64,000 nucleotides of DNA from Verrucomicrobiota bacterium (lineage in GTDB: Bacteria > Verrucomicrobiota > Verrucomicrobiia > Opitutales > Opitutaceae): contig VHCY01000002.1 of assembly GCA_016871595.1 (NCBI GenBank), forward strand, positions 1 to 64,000. The letters run 5' to 3'. Positions 1-10,246 of the stretch are shown here, in pieces. Both the position numbers and the translations under genes were made by a program. Below the pieces are notes generated by a model that was not told the DNA's origin, did not search any database, and saw nothing but the letters and a program-made list of their open reading frames with translations. Each line of letters opens with the position of its first letter. Positions within the stretch are counted from its first letter, which is position 1.

Positions 1-131
1 AAGAACAGCAGGCAGGTGGTCCAAACCCCCGGTCCGCCCCCGAACCAGGGCAGGATGTACTTTCCGATCAGGGGCTGGACCTGGAACAGGAGGAAGGCGC
101 CGGTGAAGATCGTGAGCGCGAAGGGAAGCAT
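1..131 (-). CDS. Partial integral membrane protein, fused MFS/spermidine-synthase-like family (N-terminus only)
   Basis: Reverse strand reads MLPFALTIFTGAFLLFQVQPLIGKYILPWFGGGPGVWTTCLLF, typical of the N-terminus of this family; runs off the window; not in ORF track. Confidence 0.7.
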   Translation of the reverse strand, partial: MLPFALTIFTGAFLLFQVQPLIGKYILPWFGGGPGVWTTCLLF

Positions 132-154
132 ACGGGGAGGCGGGGTAAGGAGGG

Positions 155-182
155 TGCGGGCGCGCCGCGAAACGCGCCCGCA
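155..182 (-). terminator. GC-rich hairpin downstream of valS (10-bp perfect stem TGCGGGCGCG/CGCGCCCGCA, 8-nt loop)
   Basis: Perfect inverted repeat between valS stop and next gene; no clear U-tract. Confidence 0.45.
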
Positions 183-200
183 GGAAGAGAAGGCAGGCGG

Positions 201-2939
201 TCAACGGGCGCCCAGGGCCTGGCGGAGCCGTTCCAGCTCGGCCCGTTTCGCCTGCTGCTCGGACAACTGGCGGCGCGCGCCCTCCAGCACGGCCGGCGGG
301 GCCTTGCTGACGAAGGCGGTGTTCGCGAGCCGCGCCTCGGTGGCGGCGATATGCCGGCCGATCTGCTCTATTTCACGCTCCAGCCGCGCCCGCTCGGCGC
401 CCGCGTCGACGGAGCTCGCGAGGTCGAGGTAGACCGTGCCCAGCGGCGTGACCGCGGCCGGCGCGCCGTCCACCCGCTCGCGGCGGAGCACTTCCGCCGC
501 GCCCACCATCCGCGCCACCTTGGCGAGGTTGGCCTCGAGGATCGCCCACTCGGCGTCCCGAGCGGTCACCAAGAACCGCACGTCGCGACGGCTCGCCAGC
601 TGGTGCTCGGCCTTGAGCGCGCGCACCGCGGCGACCCAGCCCTTGAGCCGCTCTAACGCGGCGATCGCGGCCGGATCCAGATGGAGCCCGAAGGCGCCGG
701 GGGTTGAGACGATTTGCGAGGCGTTCTCTAACCTGGCGTCCTCGATGAACGTGCCCTCTGGTCCGTAGCCCAGCTGCGCCCAGAGCTCTTCCGTAATGAA
801 CGGGATGAAGGGGTGAAGGAGCAGCAGCGTCTGCCGCAGCACGAGATCCTGGATCGCGAGGCAGTTGGCGCGCGTCTCCGGCGCCTGCAGCCGGGCCTTC
901 GAGCCCTCAACATACCAGTCGCAAAAGTCGTTCCAGAAAAACCCGTACAACTGCTGCGCCGCGGCGCTGAACTCGAACTCCTCGAACTGCCGGTTCACCT
1001 CGCGGGTGGTGGCAAGGAGCCGGTCGAGCAGCGCGTGGTCATCGGCGTCAAACCGGGCCGGATCGATCCGCGCGAAGATGGCGCGCAGCGAGGTGTTGTC
1101 GCCGGTCTCCCCGCTCAGCTGGCGGAACCGGCAGGCGTTCCAGAGCTTGTTGCAGAAATTCTTGCCGCTCTCGATCCGGTCTTCCTGGAACCGAATGTCC
1201 TGGCCCTGCGGCGCGATCGAGACGATGCCGAAGCGGAGTCCGTCCGCGCCGTAGCGCTCGATGAGGTCGAGCGGATCCGGCGAGTTGCCAAGGGACTTCG
1301 ACATCTTGCGGCCCTGCGAGTCGCGGATGATACCGGTGAAGTACACGTGCCGGAACGGAATGCGCCGCTCGATCGGTTCCCCGGGGCGCATGAACTCCAG
1401 CCCCGCCATGATCATTCGCGCCACCCAGAAAAAGATAATGTCGGGGCCGGTGACGAGCGTCGTGGTCGGGTAGAAGTGATCGAGGTCGGCCGCGCGCTGC
1501 GCCTCTGGGTCGGGCCAGCCGAGGGTCGCGAACGGCCAAAGCCACGACGACGCCCACGTGTCGAGCACGTCCTCCTCCTGCACCCAGTCGGCGGGATCCG
1601 TGGGCCCCTCCAGCGAGATGTGCACCTTGGCAGGATCGCGCAGGTCCGCCTCCGTCAGCGTCTCGCGGTCGAGGCCGCGGCGGTACCAGACCGGGATCCG
1701 GTGACCCCACCAGAGCTGACGGCTGATGCACCAGTCTTGGATGTTCTCCAGCCAGTGCAGGTAGACTTTGCTCCAGCGCTCCGGGTGAAAGCGGATGTGG
1801 CCGTCGCGGACGGCCGCCTTGGCTTCCTCCACCCGCGGGTAACGGAGCCACCACTGCCAGGTGAGGCGGGGCTCGACGGGGACGTCCGCGCGCTCGGAAT
1901 AGCCCACGTTGTTGGCGTAGGGCTCCTCGGCGACGAGCGCGCCAGACGCGCGGAGCAGCTCCGCGGCAAGCTTGCGGGCGGCGAACCGGTCCTTCCCCGC
2001 GAGTTCGGGACCCGCCAAGTCGTTCATCTGCCCGGTCGCGGTGATGACCTCGACGGCCGGCAGGTGGTGGCGGTTCCCGATCTCGAAGTCCGTCTTGTCA
2101 TGAGCGGGGGTGATCTTGAGCGCACCGGTTCCGAACTCCCGATCTACTGCGACATCCGCGATGACCGGAATCTCCGCTGGCGGGCCGAGCGGGCGCCGCA
2201 CTTTCCGGCCGATCCAGCCAGCGTACCGCGAGTCCTCCGGGTGCACGGCGATGGCGGTGTCCCCGGGAATCGTCTCCGGCCGGGTGGTCTTGACCTCGAG
2301 GAACTGGCCGGGGGCGTCCACCCGCTCATAGCGCACGCGGTAGAGGAAGCCGTTGACGGGCTTCATGATGACCTCCTCGTCGCTCAGGGCGGTCTGGGAG
2401 GCGGGGCACCAGTTCACCATCCGCTTGCCGCGGTAGATGTGGCCGCGGCGGAAGAGCTCCACGAACACCGTCAGCACGGCGCGGGAATAGTGCGGGTCCA
2501 TCGTGAACTGGGTGCGGTCCCAGTCGCAGGAGGCCCCAAGGCGGCGGAGCTGCTCGAGGATGATGTTGCCCTTGTCGTGGCGCCAGGCCCAGACCTGCTC
2601 GAGGAACTTCTCGCGGCCGAAGTCATGGCGCGTCTTGCGCTGCTTGCGGAGCTCGCGCTCGACGACGGTCTGGGTCGCGATGCCGGCGTGGTCGGTGCCG
2701 GGGAGCCAGAGGGCGGCGCGCCCCTCGAGCCGGGCGCGGCGGATGAGGATGTCCTGGAGCGTGTTGTTGAGCACGTGGCCCATCGTCAGCACGCCGGTGA
2801 CGTTGGGCGGCGGGATGACGATGGTGTAGGGCTCGCGGCCGGGCTCGGCGTGGGCGGAGAAGTGGCGGGCCGCCAGCCAGCGGGCGTACCACTTCCGCTC
2901 GACGTCACGCGGTTCGTAGCTCTTGGAAATTTCGGGCAT
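201..2939 (-). CDS. valS: Valine--tRNA ligase
   Basis: Class I aaRS signatures PNVTGVLTMGH and KMSKSLGNSPDP, C-terminal coiled coil; start assigned to MPEISKSYEPRDVERKWY, not the longer ORF. Confidence 0.95.
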   Translation of the reverse strand: MPEISKSYEPRDVERKWYARWLAARHFSAHAEPGREPYTIVIPPPNVTGVLTMGHVLNNTLQDILIRRARLEGRAALWLPGTDHAGIATQTVVERELRKQRKTRHDFGREKFLEQVWAWRHDKGNIILEQLRRLGASCDWDRTQFTMDPHYSRAVLTVFVELFRRGHIYRGKRMVNWCPASQTALSDEEVIMKPVNGFLYRVRYERVDAPGQFLEVKTTRPETIPGDTAIAVHPEDSRYAGWIGRKVRRPLGPPAEIPVIADVAVDREFGTGALKITPAHDKTDFEIGNRHHLPAVEVITATGQMNDLAGPELAGKDRFAARKLAAELLRASGALVAEEPYANNVGYSERADVPVEPRLTWQWWLRYPRVEEAKAAVRDGHIRFHPERWSKVYLHWLENIQDWCISRQLWWGHRIPVWYRRGLDRETLTEADLRDPAKVHISLEGPTDPADWVQEEDVLDTWASSWLWPFATLGWPDPEAQRAADLDHFYPTTTLVTGPDIIFFWVARMIMAGLEFMRPGEPIERRIPFRHVYFTGIIRDSQGRKMSKSLGNSPDPLDLIERYGADGLRFGIVSIAPQGQDIRFQEDRIESGKNFCNKLWNACRFRQLSGETGDNTSLRAIFARIDPARFDADDHALLDRLLATTREVNRQFEEFEFSAAAQQLYGFFWNDFCDWYVEGSKARLQAPETRANCLAIQDLVLRQTLLLLHPFIPFITEELWAQLGYGPEGTFIEDARLENASQIVSTPGAFGLHLDPAAIAALERLKGWVAAVRALKAEHQLASRRDVRFLVTARDAEWAILEANLAKVARMVGAAEVLRRERVDGAPAAVTPLGTVYLDLASSVDAGAERARLEREIEQIGRHIAATEARLANTAFVSKAPPAVLEGARRQLSEQQAKRAELERLRQALGAR

Positions 2940-3071
2940 CGGCTCGGGAAGAACGGTGGGGCGGGGAGCCAACCGGCGGCGCGGGGGGGTGGCAAGTGGT
3001 TTAAGCCCGGGCGGCGCATTCCGGCTTTGGACGTTGAAAGCGCGGGCGAAGCCTGTCCGATAACTGGGTTT

Positions 3072-5870
3072 ATGCCCGAAGAGATCCGCGCCCGCGCCGC
3101 CGCGCAGCTCGCTTTCCCCGGGGAGGTGTCCCTGCCGGAGCGGGTCGCGGCCTGCCGGGAGTTCCTGCGCCGCGAGCAGGCGGGGCTGCGCGCGCGCCAC
3201 GCCGCGGGCGGCGGCGGCCGGCAGATTTGCCGGGAGCGGTCGCGGCTGCTGGACGCCCTCCTCGGCCACCTGTTCGAGTACGCGCTGCGCTCGTACGCGG
3301 GCCCCGGGGCGGGGTCCTCCTTGCCGGTCACTTTGGTGGCCCTCGGCGGTTACGGGCGGGAAGAGCTCTCGCCGTGGAGTGACGTCGACGTGATGTTTCT
3401 CTGCAGCCAGAAGATCGCGCGGAACGCCGCCCAGCCGCTGCGCGAGCACCTATCGCAGGAGATCCTCTACCCGCTCTGGGACTGCGGCCTGAAGGTCGGC
3501 CACTCGACCCGCACGATTGACGAGGCGGTGGCGGAAGCCCGGCGCAACATGCAGAGCAAGACGGCGCTGCTGGAGGCGCGGCGCGTGGCAGGCTCGCAGC
3601 AGCTCTTCGATACCTTCACCCAGGCCTACCGTGCGTACTACACCGGCGAGAACCCCAAGGACTACATCGCCGCCCGCCTCGATGACCAGGCCGGCCGGCG
3701 AGCCAAGTTCGCGGACACCGTCTTCAACCAGGAGCCGGATCTCAAGAACGGCGTCGGCGGGCTACGCGACTACCAGAGCACCGTCTGGATGGCGCGCGTG
3801 CGCCTCGACCTCACGCGGATCGAGGAGCTGGCCGACCTGAACTACGTGCGGGCGGAGGAGGTCGCGGAATTCCAGCGGGCGTACGACTTCCTGCTGCGGG
3901 TGCGCAACGAGCTGCATTTCATCAGCCCGCGCGCGACCGACGTGATGAGCCTGGACCAGCAGCCCCGCATCGCGGAGGCGCTCGGTTTCGCCGGCCCCGA
4001 CCCGCTCGCGCAGGTCGAGGCCTTTATGCAGGAGTACTACCGGGCCGCGCAGACCGTGTTCCGGGTCTCCAAACTGGTGGAGGACCGGCTCGCCCTCAGC
4101 ATCGGCCGCGGCGGCGGCGAGCGGCGCTCCTTCAAGGACACCCTGCTCGCCGCTCGCTTCCAGCGCGCCCGGCGCCTCGACGGCTTCATCGTCCGGGGCC
4201 GGGAACTCGCCGCCGACCAGCCGACGGTCTTCCAGCAGGATCCGGTCCGCCTCATCCGGGTGTTCCGCCACAGCCAGACCCTCGGCGCCCCGCCCGACCT
4301 GCACCTGCGGGAACTCATCCGTGAATCCCTGCCGCTTCTCACCCGCGAGGTGGCGGCCTCCGCCGACGCCACCGTCAGCTTCCGCGCGATCCTGGGCGAG
4401 GTGGGCGCGGTCGAACCTGTGCTCACCCGGATGCACGAGCTCGGCGTCCTCGGACGGCTGGTGCCCGAGTTCGACGGCCTCACCTGCCTCGTGCAGCACG
4501 AATACTACCACCGGTACACGGCCGACGTGCACACCCTGAGTGCGATCCGGGAACTCGACCGCATTTTCACCGCGGCGGAACCGATCACCCTGAAGTACCG
4601 GGAGGCCCTGCACGAGACCAAGGACCCCGCCCTGCTCTACCTCACCCTGCTCCTCCACGATATCGGCAAGGCGGAGGGCATTCGGGGTCACGCTGAAAGC
4701 GGCGTGCGCCTCGCCCTGCCGATCCTGGAGCGATTTGGCGTGGAATCCGTTGATCGTGAGCTGGTTGCTTTCATTATTCAAAATCATCTCGTGATGGCAC
4801 GATTCTGGCAGAAGCGGGATGTCGATGACCCCGGGACCGCCGCCGCCTTCGCCGAACTCGTGGGAGACGCCGAGCGTCTCCGGCACCTCTACGTCCACAC
4901 CTTCTGCGACGCCCGGGGGACGGCTGTGGACCTGTGGAACAGCTACAAGGACACGCTGCACACCGCCCTCTTTCGCGCCACCCTCGACCGGCTCAAGCTG
5001 GGCGAGGAAGCGGACGCCGCCCTGCTCCGGAAAAAAAACATGACGCAACAACAGCTCATCACCCAGACGATCCCGGGCATCAGCGCCGACGAGATCACCG
5101 CCCACTTCGGCCTGCTGCCCGACCGCTACTTCGTGCACACGGACACCGCGGAGATCGCGCTCCACCTGCAGATGGTCAACCGCCTCCTCCGCTCGATCAC
5201 CACCGCGGACTCGGTCGGCTCGCTGCGGCCGGTCATTGAGTGGAAGGATGACCTCAATCGCTCCCTCACCGTGGTAAATGTGGTGACGTGGGACCGGGCG
5301 GGACTGTTCTACAAGCTGGCCGGCGCGTTCAGCGTCGCCGGTCTAAACATTCTCGGCGCGAAGGTGATCTCGCGCACGGACCACATCGCGATCGACACCT
5401 TCTACGTGGTGGAGCCTGGCCTCGGTCCCGTGCAGAGCGCCCCGGCGCAGGAGAAGTTCGCCCGGATCATCGAGGAGGCCATGATGACGAACCGGGAACT
5501 CCTGCCCGACATCCTGGCCCAGGCGCGCAAGATCGCGGCCACCCGCTACCTGCAGGTCTCCTCCGGCGAGACCCTCCAGAGCTCGTTCCCGCCGACGGTC
5601 GACGTCTACCACGAGCTGTCGATGCAGCGCACCATCGTGGAGGTGCAGGCGCGGGACCAGATCGGGCTCCTCTACCGCCTCGCAAAGGCGATCTCAGACC
5701 ACGGGTTCGACATCACCTTCGCCCGCATCGGCACCGAGCGCGGAGTGGCCATCGACACCTTCTACATCGAGGGGGCCAACCACGAGCCCGTCCTGGGCCC
5801 GGAACGCCTCGAGGCGCTCCGGATCTCGCTCAACGAGGTCATCGCCGCCCCGGTGACGACGAGTGCCTGA
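3072..5870 (+). CDS. glnD: [Protein-PII] uridylyltransferase / uridylyl-removing enzyme
   Basis: Nucleotidyltransferase GGYGREELSPWSDVDVMFL, HD motif LLLHDIGKAEGIRGHAESG, two C-terminal ACT domains; start MPEEIRARAAAQ. Confidence 0.92.
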   Translation: MPEEIRARAAAQLAFPGEVSLPERVAACREFLRREQAGLRARHAAGGGGRQICRERSRLLDALLGHLFEYALRSYAGPGAGSSLPVTLVALGGYGREELSPWSDVDVMFLCSQKIARNAAQPLREHLSQEILYPLWDCGLKVGHSTRTIDEAVAEARRNMQSKTALLEARRVAGSQQLFDTFTQAYRAYYTGENPKDYIAARLDDQAGRRAKFADTVFNQEPDLKNGVGGLRDYQSTVWMARVRLDLTRIEELADLNYVRAEEVAEFQRAYDFLLRVRNELHFISPRATDVMSLDQQPRIAEALGFAGPDPLAQVEAFMQEYYRAAQTVFRVSKLVEDRLALSIGRGGGERRSFKDTLLAARFQRARRLDGFIVRGRELAADQPTVFQQDPVRLIRVFRHSQTLGAPPDLHLRELIRESLPLLTREVAASADATVSFRAILGEVGAVEPVLTRMHELGVLGRLVPEFDGLTCLVQHEYYHRYTADVHTLSAIRELDRIFTAAEPITLKYREALHETKDPALLYLTLLLHDIGKAEGIRGHAESGVRLALPILERFGVESVDRELVAFIIQNHLVMARFWQKRDVDDPGTAAAFAELVGDAERLRHLYVHTFCDARGTAVDLWNSYKDTLHTALFRATLDRLKLGEEADAALLRKKNMTQQQLITQTIPGISADEITAHFGLLPDRYFVHTDTAEIALHLQMVNRLLRSITTADSVGSLRPVIEWKDDLNRSLTVVNVVTWDRAGLFYKLAGAFSVAGLNILGAKVISRTDHIAIDTFYVVEPGLGPVQSAPAQEKFARIIEEAMMTNRELLPDILAQARKIAATRYLQVSSGETLQSSFPPTVDVYHELSMQRTIVEVQARDQIGLLYRLAKAISDHGFDITFARIGTERGVAIDTFYIEGANHEPVLGPERLEALRISLNEVIAAPVTTSA

Positions 5871-7602
5871 CTCCGCCGCAGGACCAGCGCCAGACTCCGG
5901 CCCGCCCGACGCGCGCCGGCTGGCGGCCCTGCATGCCATCGCGACGCTCGCGGGCCGGGACTTGGCCCCGGATTCGCTCCTGCAGTCCGTGCTGGACGTC
6001 TGCGTCCGGAACTTCGCGGCCGACGCCGGGGCGATCGCGCTCTTCAATCCCGAGACGGCCACGCTGGAGACCGCCGCGCAGCGGGGCAACTTCGGCGAGG
6101 CCGGCGGCCCCTACGCGCTCCCAGCCGGCCACGGTGTGACCGGCTGGTGCGCCCAAAACCGGCGTGCCCTGCTCGTCCCGGACGTCCGCGCGGAACCCCG
6201 CTACATCGCGGCGCGCCCCGGGGCCCGCTGCGAGCTCGCCGCCCCGCTGCTGGACGGCGAATCACTCATCGGCGTGATCGACCTCGAGAGTGACCGGCCC
6301 GGCGGTTTCCAGCCCGCGGATCTCCCGCGCCTCGAGGAACTGGCCACGGAGGCCGCGCGGGTGCTAGCACTCCGCTGGCGCCAGGGACACCTCGAAGCCA
6401 AGGCCCGCCAGCTGGAATCCCTAATCGCGGCCGGACAGTCCCTCGTGGCCAGGCTGGAGCCGGGTGACCTGTTCCACGCGTTCACCCGGGAGGCGCGACG
6501 GATGTTCCCCGAAGCCGCCTGCGCGCTTTACCTGCACGATCCCGCGCTGGGCATCCTCCGGCGCGCGTCGCTTGAGGGCGGGACATGGGATCCGGAGGCA
6601 CCCGCAGAGGTGCCGCTTGAGGACTGCCTCTGCGCGACCGTCATCCAAACGCGCCGCGCCGTCTGGTTCCCGGAGGTGGCGGACCTCGACCACGCCGAGC
6701 TGCGGGACCTGCCCCGCGAACCCGCCCGGGGATCCCTGCTTGCCACCCCGTTGACCTTCGAGGGGGAGGTCGTCGGCGTGATGGCCGTGTTTAGCGGGCG
6801 AACGCACCGCTTCGACAACGATGAGAAGCGCCTCTGCGCGGCCTTCGCCGCCCTCGGGGCCGCGGCGGTGCAGAACGCCCGCCTGTATTCGCGCGTGTTC
6901 CAGACCGAGGACGCCCTCCGCCGTAACGAGCGGCTGACCACACTGGGACTCCTCGCGGCCGAGATCGCCCACGAGATCCGCAATCCGCTCACGGTCATCA
7001 AACTGCTTTACCAAGGGAGCCTCCGGATCGACTACCCCGAGGGCGACCCCCGCAGCACCGACCAGAGGGTCATTGACGAAAAGCTGGTGCAGTTGGAGGC
7101 CATTGTCACCCGCGTGCTGGGTTTCGCGCAAGCGCCGACCAACCTGCACTCCCGCTGGCCGCTGGCGGACGTCGTCACCGACACGCTCGCGCTAGTGCGG
7201 CTCAAGTTCGCGCAGCAAAAGGTGACGGTGGAGTTCGCCCCTCCCCCCCCCCCGCTCTTCGTTGAGGGCCACAAGGGGCAGTTACAGCAGGTGCTGCTGA
7301 ACCTGCTGCTGAATTCGGCGCAAGCGATGCCCGCAGGCGGCCGCATCACGGTGCGCGCGGAGTTGGATGCGGCACCGGCCGGACCCGCCGTCACGCTGGA
7401 CGTGGAGGACACCGGCGGGGGCGTGCCGGAAGCGCTGCGCGCGCGGATCTTCGACTCCTTCCTGTCCGGGCGACCGGATGGCACGGGGCTCGGCCTTGCC
7501 ATCGCCAAACGCATCCTTCGATCCCACCACGGGGACATCCAGCTGCTGCGCACGGGCCCGGAGGGCACGACCATGCGGATCCGCCTGCCGCTCGCGCCGT
7601 GA
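5863..7602 (+). CDS. GAF-domain sensor histidine kinase
   Basis: Two GAF-like regions, H-box AEIAHEIRNPLTVIK, N-box LLNSAQAM, G-box DTGGGVPE / GTGLGLAIAKRI. Confidence 0.9.
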   Translation: MPDSAAGPAPDSGPPDARRLAALHAIATLAGRDLAPDSLLQSVLDVCVRNFAADAGAIALFNPETATLETAAQRGNFGEAGGPYALPAGHGVTGWCAQNRRALLVPDVRAEPRYIAARPGARCELAAPLLDGESLIGVIDLESDRPGGFQPADLPRLEELATEAARVLALRWRQGHLEAKARQLESLIAAGQSLVARLEPGDLFHAFTREARRMFPEAACALYLHDPALGILRRASLEGGTWDPEAPAEVPLEDCLCATVIQTRRAVWFPEVADLDHAELRDLPREPARGSLLATPLTFEGEVVGVMAVFSGRTHRFDNDEKRLCAAFAALGAAAVQNARLYSRVFQTEDALRRNERLTTLGLLAAEIAHEIRNPLTVIKLLYQGSLRIDYPEGDPRSTDQRVIDEKLVQLEAIVTRVLGFAQAPTNLHSRWPLADVVTDTLALVRLKFAQQKVTVEFAPPPPPLFVEGHKGQLQQVLLNLLLNSAQAMPAGGRITVRAELDAAPAGPAVTLDVEDTGGGVPEALRARIFDSFLSGRPDGTGLGLAIAKRILRSHHGDIQLLRTGPEGTTMRIRLPLAP

Positions 7603-7856
7603 ATCCCGCCCCGCCCTCCGATTCCCGCCGTCGCCGTCTCGGCCGGCAGTTACTCTGGCTCGGCCTCGGCCTGGTTCTGGCCGGGCTCGCCCTCCTGTTT
7701 CTCGCCCGCCCGGTGCCGCTACCGGCCCGATTGCTCACGGGGGCCGTGGACGTGATCGCTGGCGCGGTGCTCCTCGTGGTCTGGAACCAGAAATTCCGGG
7801 AACGCGGGCCGCTCCGCGGGGCGCGGGTCAGCGATTCGTCGCCGGCTTCACGTTGA
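7599..7856 (+). CDS. Small membrane protein
   Basis: 85 aa; two hydrophobic segments; overlaps preceding stop (ATGA-like arrangement). Confidence 0.55.
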   Translation: MNPAPPSDSRRRRLGRQLLWLGLGLVLAGLALLFLARPVPLPARLLTGAVDVIAGAVLLVVWNQKFRERGPLRGARVSDSSPASR

Positions 7857-8979
7857 CGTGAATGACCCGCGCGGGCGGGAAGCCGTTGAACCAAGTCGCC
7901 GACGCATTGCTGTAGGCGCCGATGTTCTCAGCGTACACCAAATCGTCCAACTCGAGTTCGGGCAGCTCCTCAGAGAGCGAGAGCACATCGAGTCCGTCGC
8001 AGGTCTGGCCGAACACCGCGCAGATCTCCTTCGGTCCTTTGCGGAACGCCTGCAGCGGGTACTTGCAGTGATCGAAGATGATGCCCGAGAACGTGTGGTA
8101 GACGCTGTCGTCGATATAGTAGCAGGGCTTGCCGTCCCGGCGCGCCTTGCCGATCACGCTCGCCACCGACATCGCGGCGTTGGCCACCATATAACGACCC
8201 GGCTCGGCGATGATCTCCACGTCCCGCGGGAAGAGCCGGTCAATCTCGGCGTTGATCTTGCGCGCGAGCAACTCGATGGGCGGGACATCGCGGTGGTAGG
8301 GCGCGGGGAAGCCGCCGCCGATGTCGAGAATCTTCATCGGCTGCCCGCGGCTGCGGGCCTCCGCCACCACGGCGGCCGCGAGGTTCAGCGACTGGACGTA
8401 GTTCTCGAAATTGCAGCACTGGCTGCCGACGTGGAAGCTGACGCCCTCGGCGACCAAGCCGAGATCGGCGGCCGCAATCAGCAGATCCACCGCCTCGGAG
8501 GCCTCGCAGCCGAACTTGGAGGACAGCTCGACGACCGAGCCGGTATTCGGCACCCGCAGGCGCAGCACCACCCCCGCGTCGGGGGCGTAGCGGCGGATCT
8601 TCCGGAGCTCCGTCAGGTTGTCGAAGGTGACTAGTGGCTTGTAGCGGTTGAGGGCCTCGAGGGTCTGCCGCGGCTTGGTCGGGTTCGCGTAGATGATCTT
8701 GTCCCAGATGAACTGCTGGCGCTCGCGCGCCGGCAGCTTCCGGATGTTCTCGTAGACCAGCATGAACTCCGGCAGCGACGCGACGTCGAAGCTGGCGCCG
8801 GCCCGGTAGAGGGTGCGGATGATCTCCGGCTCCGCGTTGGCCTTCACGGCGTAGTAGGCCTGCACCTTCGGAAAGTGCTTCCGGAAGGCGGCGTAGTTAC
8901 GGCGGATCACCGCGTGGTCGATGACCACGAGGGGCGTGCCGTACCGGCGGGCAAGGGTCTGGAGCTGGCGTGGATTCAC
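7828..8979 (-). CDS. Type III PLP-dependent ornithine (Orn/DAP/Arg family) decarboxylase
   Basis: PLP lysine motif YYAVKANAEP, DIGGGFPAPY, EPGRYMVANA, FGQTCDGLDVL. Confidence 0.88.
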   Translation of the reverse strand: MNPRQLQTLARRYGTPLVVIDHAVIRRNYAAFRKHFPKVQAYYAVKANAEPEIIRTLYRAGASFDVASLPEFMLVYENIRKLPARERQQFIWDKIIYANPTKPRQTLEALNRYKPLVTFDNLTELRKIRRYAPDAGVVLRLRVPNTGSVVELSSKFGCEASEAVDLLIAAADLGLVAEGVSFHVGSQCCNFENYVQSLNLAAAVVAEARSRGQPMKILDIGGGFPAPYHRDVPPIELLARKINAEIDRLFPRDVEIIAEPGRYMVANAAMSVASVIGKARRDGKPCYYIDDSVYHTFSGIIFDHCKYPLQAFRKGPKEICAVFGQTCDGLDVLSLSEELPELELDDLVYAENIGAYSNASATWFNGFPPARVIHVNVKPATNR

Positions 8980-9034
8980 GGTGGCGTCCGGGCCGCCCAG
9001 AGGCGGCCCGCGGAAATGCGTCGGCGGCCCGGGG

Positions 9035-10246
9035 TCAGCCCAAGTCCGGCTCGGAGCCGTCGATCATCTTCACCTTGTTATGCGCGAAATACTCGCGGGT
9101 GAGTGCCTTCATGCAGGCGGCACGCTGGTCGTACAGCCGGCGCAGTTTGCGGCGCTTACGGCGGGCCAGCGCGTAGTGGGTCATCAGCGGCAGCGCAATC
9201 GTGCTGTCCGTGTAGCACACCACCGCGTCCGGCAGGCGCGCGGGATCGACCTTGCCCCAGGAGACGGCCTCGGAGGGTGTCGCGCCGCTCAGGCCACCCG
9301 TGTCCGGACGGGCATCGGTGATCTGCAGGAAGAAGTCCTGGCCGAATTCCTTGATGCGGAGCACCTCCTGGATCTGAGGCTCCGTCTGCAGCATGAAGTT
9401 CTTCGGGCTGCCGCCGCCAAGCAGGACCACCGCGCTGCGGCCGCCGCCACGCTTGGCGGCAAGGACAAAGCTGGTCGTCTCATTGACGTCGATCGAAGGG
9501 TTGATGCGGAGTTTGCTGCCGCGCAGTTCCACGCCCGCCACGTTCATCCCGATGGTGGAGTCGCCGGGCGAAGAGGTGTAGCAGGGGACCCCGGCGCGGT
9601 AGGCGGCGGCCATCACGGAGACGTCCTTCAGGCCGTTCTTGCGCTCCCACTCGGCCGCGTACCGGCCGATGAGGTGGTGCAGCTCCGCGGTGCCCATCTC
9701 CTTCTGGAATTCCGGCTGGAGCATGATCTCGCGCAGGATCTCGTCGGTCGCCATCAGGCCGTCGCTGTACGGGATGACCACATCGTAGATGCGCACGAGG
9801 TCGTTGTCGCGCAGGTCAGTGTCATCGAACTTCGGGCTGCCGGCGTGCACCGGGAAATTCAGGGCGAAGTGCAGGTCGTGGTAGAGGTTGGCGCCCGTGG
9901 AGACAATCCAGTCCACGAAGCCCGCCTTGATCAGCGGGATGATGCTGGAGCAGCCGAGGCCGGCGGGGGTGAGCGCGCCGGAGACGCTCAGGCCGACGGT
10001 GACGTCGGGCTCGAGCATCCGGTTGGTGAAGAGCTGGACGCCCTCGCGCAGCCGGGCGCCGTTGTAGGCGAGGAAGGTGGCGTCGATCAGGTCGGGCAGC
10101 TTCTCCTTGCCGGTGATGTTGCGCGGCTGGATCCGCGGCCCGGCCATATACTTGGCCTTGTGGGGGCATTGCTTCTGCTTGAGCCAGTCCGGGGTCTCGA
10201 AGAGCTCTTCCCGCTGCCTCAGGTTCCGACGTTCGGTGCGCGCCAT
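9035..10246 (-). CDS. Deoxyhypusine-synthase-like protein (possible homospermidine synthase)
   Basis: DHS-family motifs; conserved catalytic-lysine context [30 protein letters not shown]. Confidence 0.85.
   Translation of the reverse strand: MARTERRNLRQREELFETPDWLKQKQCPHKAKYMAGPRIQPRNITGKEKLPDLIDATFLAYNGARLREGVQLFTNRMLEPDVTVGLSVSGALTPAGLGCSSIIPLIKAGFVDWIVSTGANLYHDLHFALNFPVHAGSPKFDDTDLRDNDLVRIYDVVIPYSDGLMATDEILREIMLQPEFQKEMGTAELHHLIGRYAAEWERKNGLKDVSVMAAAYRAGVPCYTSSPGDSTIGMNVAGVELRGSKLRINPSIDVNETTSFVLAAKRGGGRSAVVLLGGGSPKNFMLQTEPQIQEVLRIKEFGQDFFLQITDARPDTGGLSGATPSEAVSWGKVDPARLPDAVVCYTDSTIALPLMTHYALARRKRRKLRRLYDQRAACMKALTREYFAHNKVKMIDGSEPDLG

Noticed and set aside
813-3071. N-terminal ~750 codons of the 1685-aa ORF containing glnD
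   Set aside because: Antisense to valS; GlnD homology begins at ATG 3072
3762-5165. 467-aa antisense ORF over glnD and similar long antisense ORFs (e.g. 8921..10252, 11486..13354, 13375..15051, 38108..40156, 57617..60046)
   Set aside because: Mirror frames typical of high-GC genes; composition is His/Arg/Gly/Val-rich with no motifs, while the opposite frame encodes recognisable families
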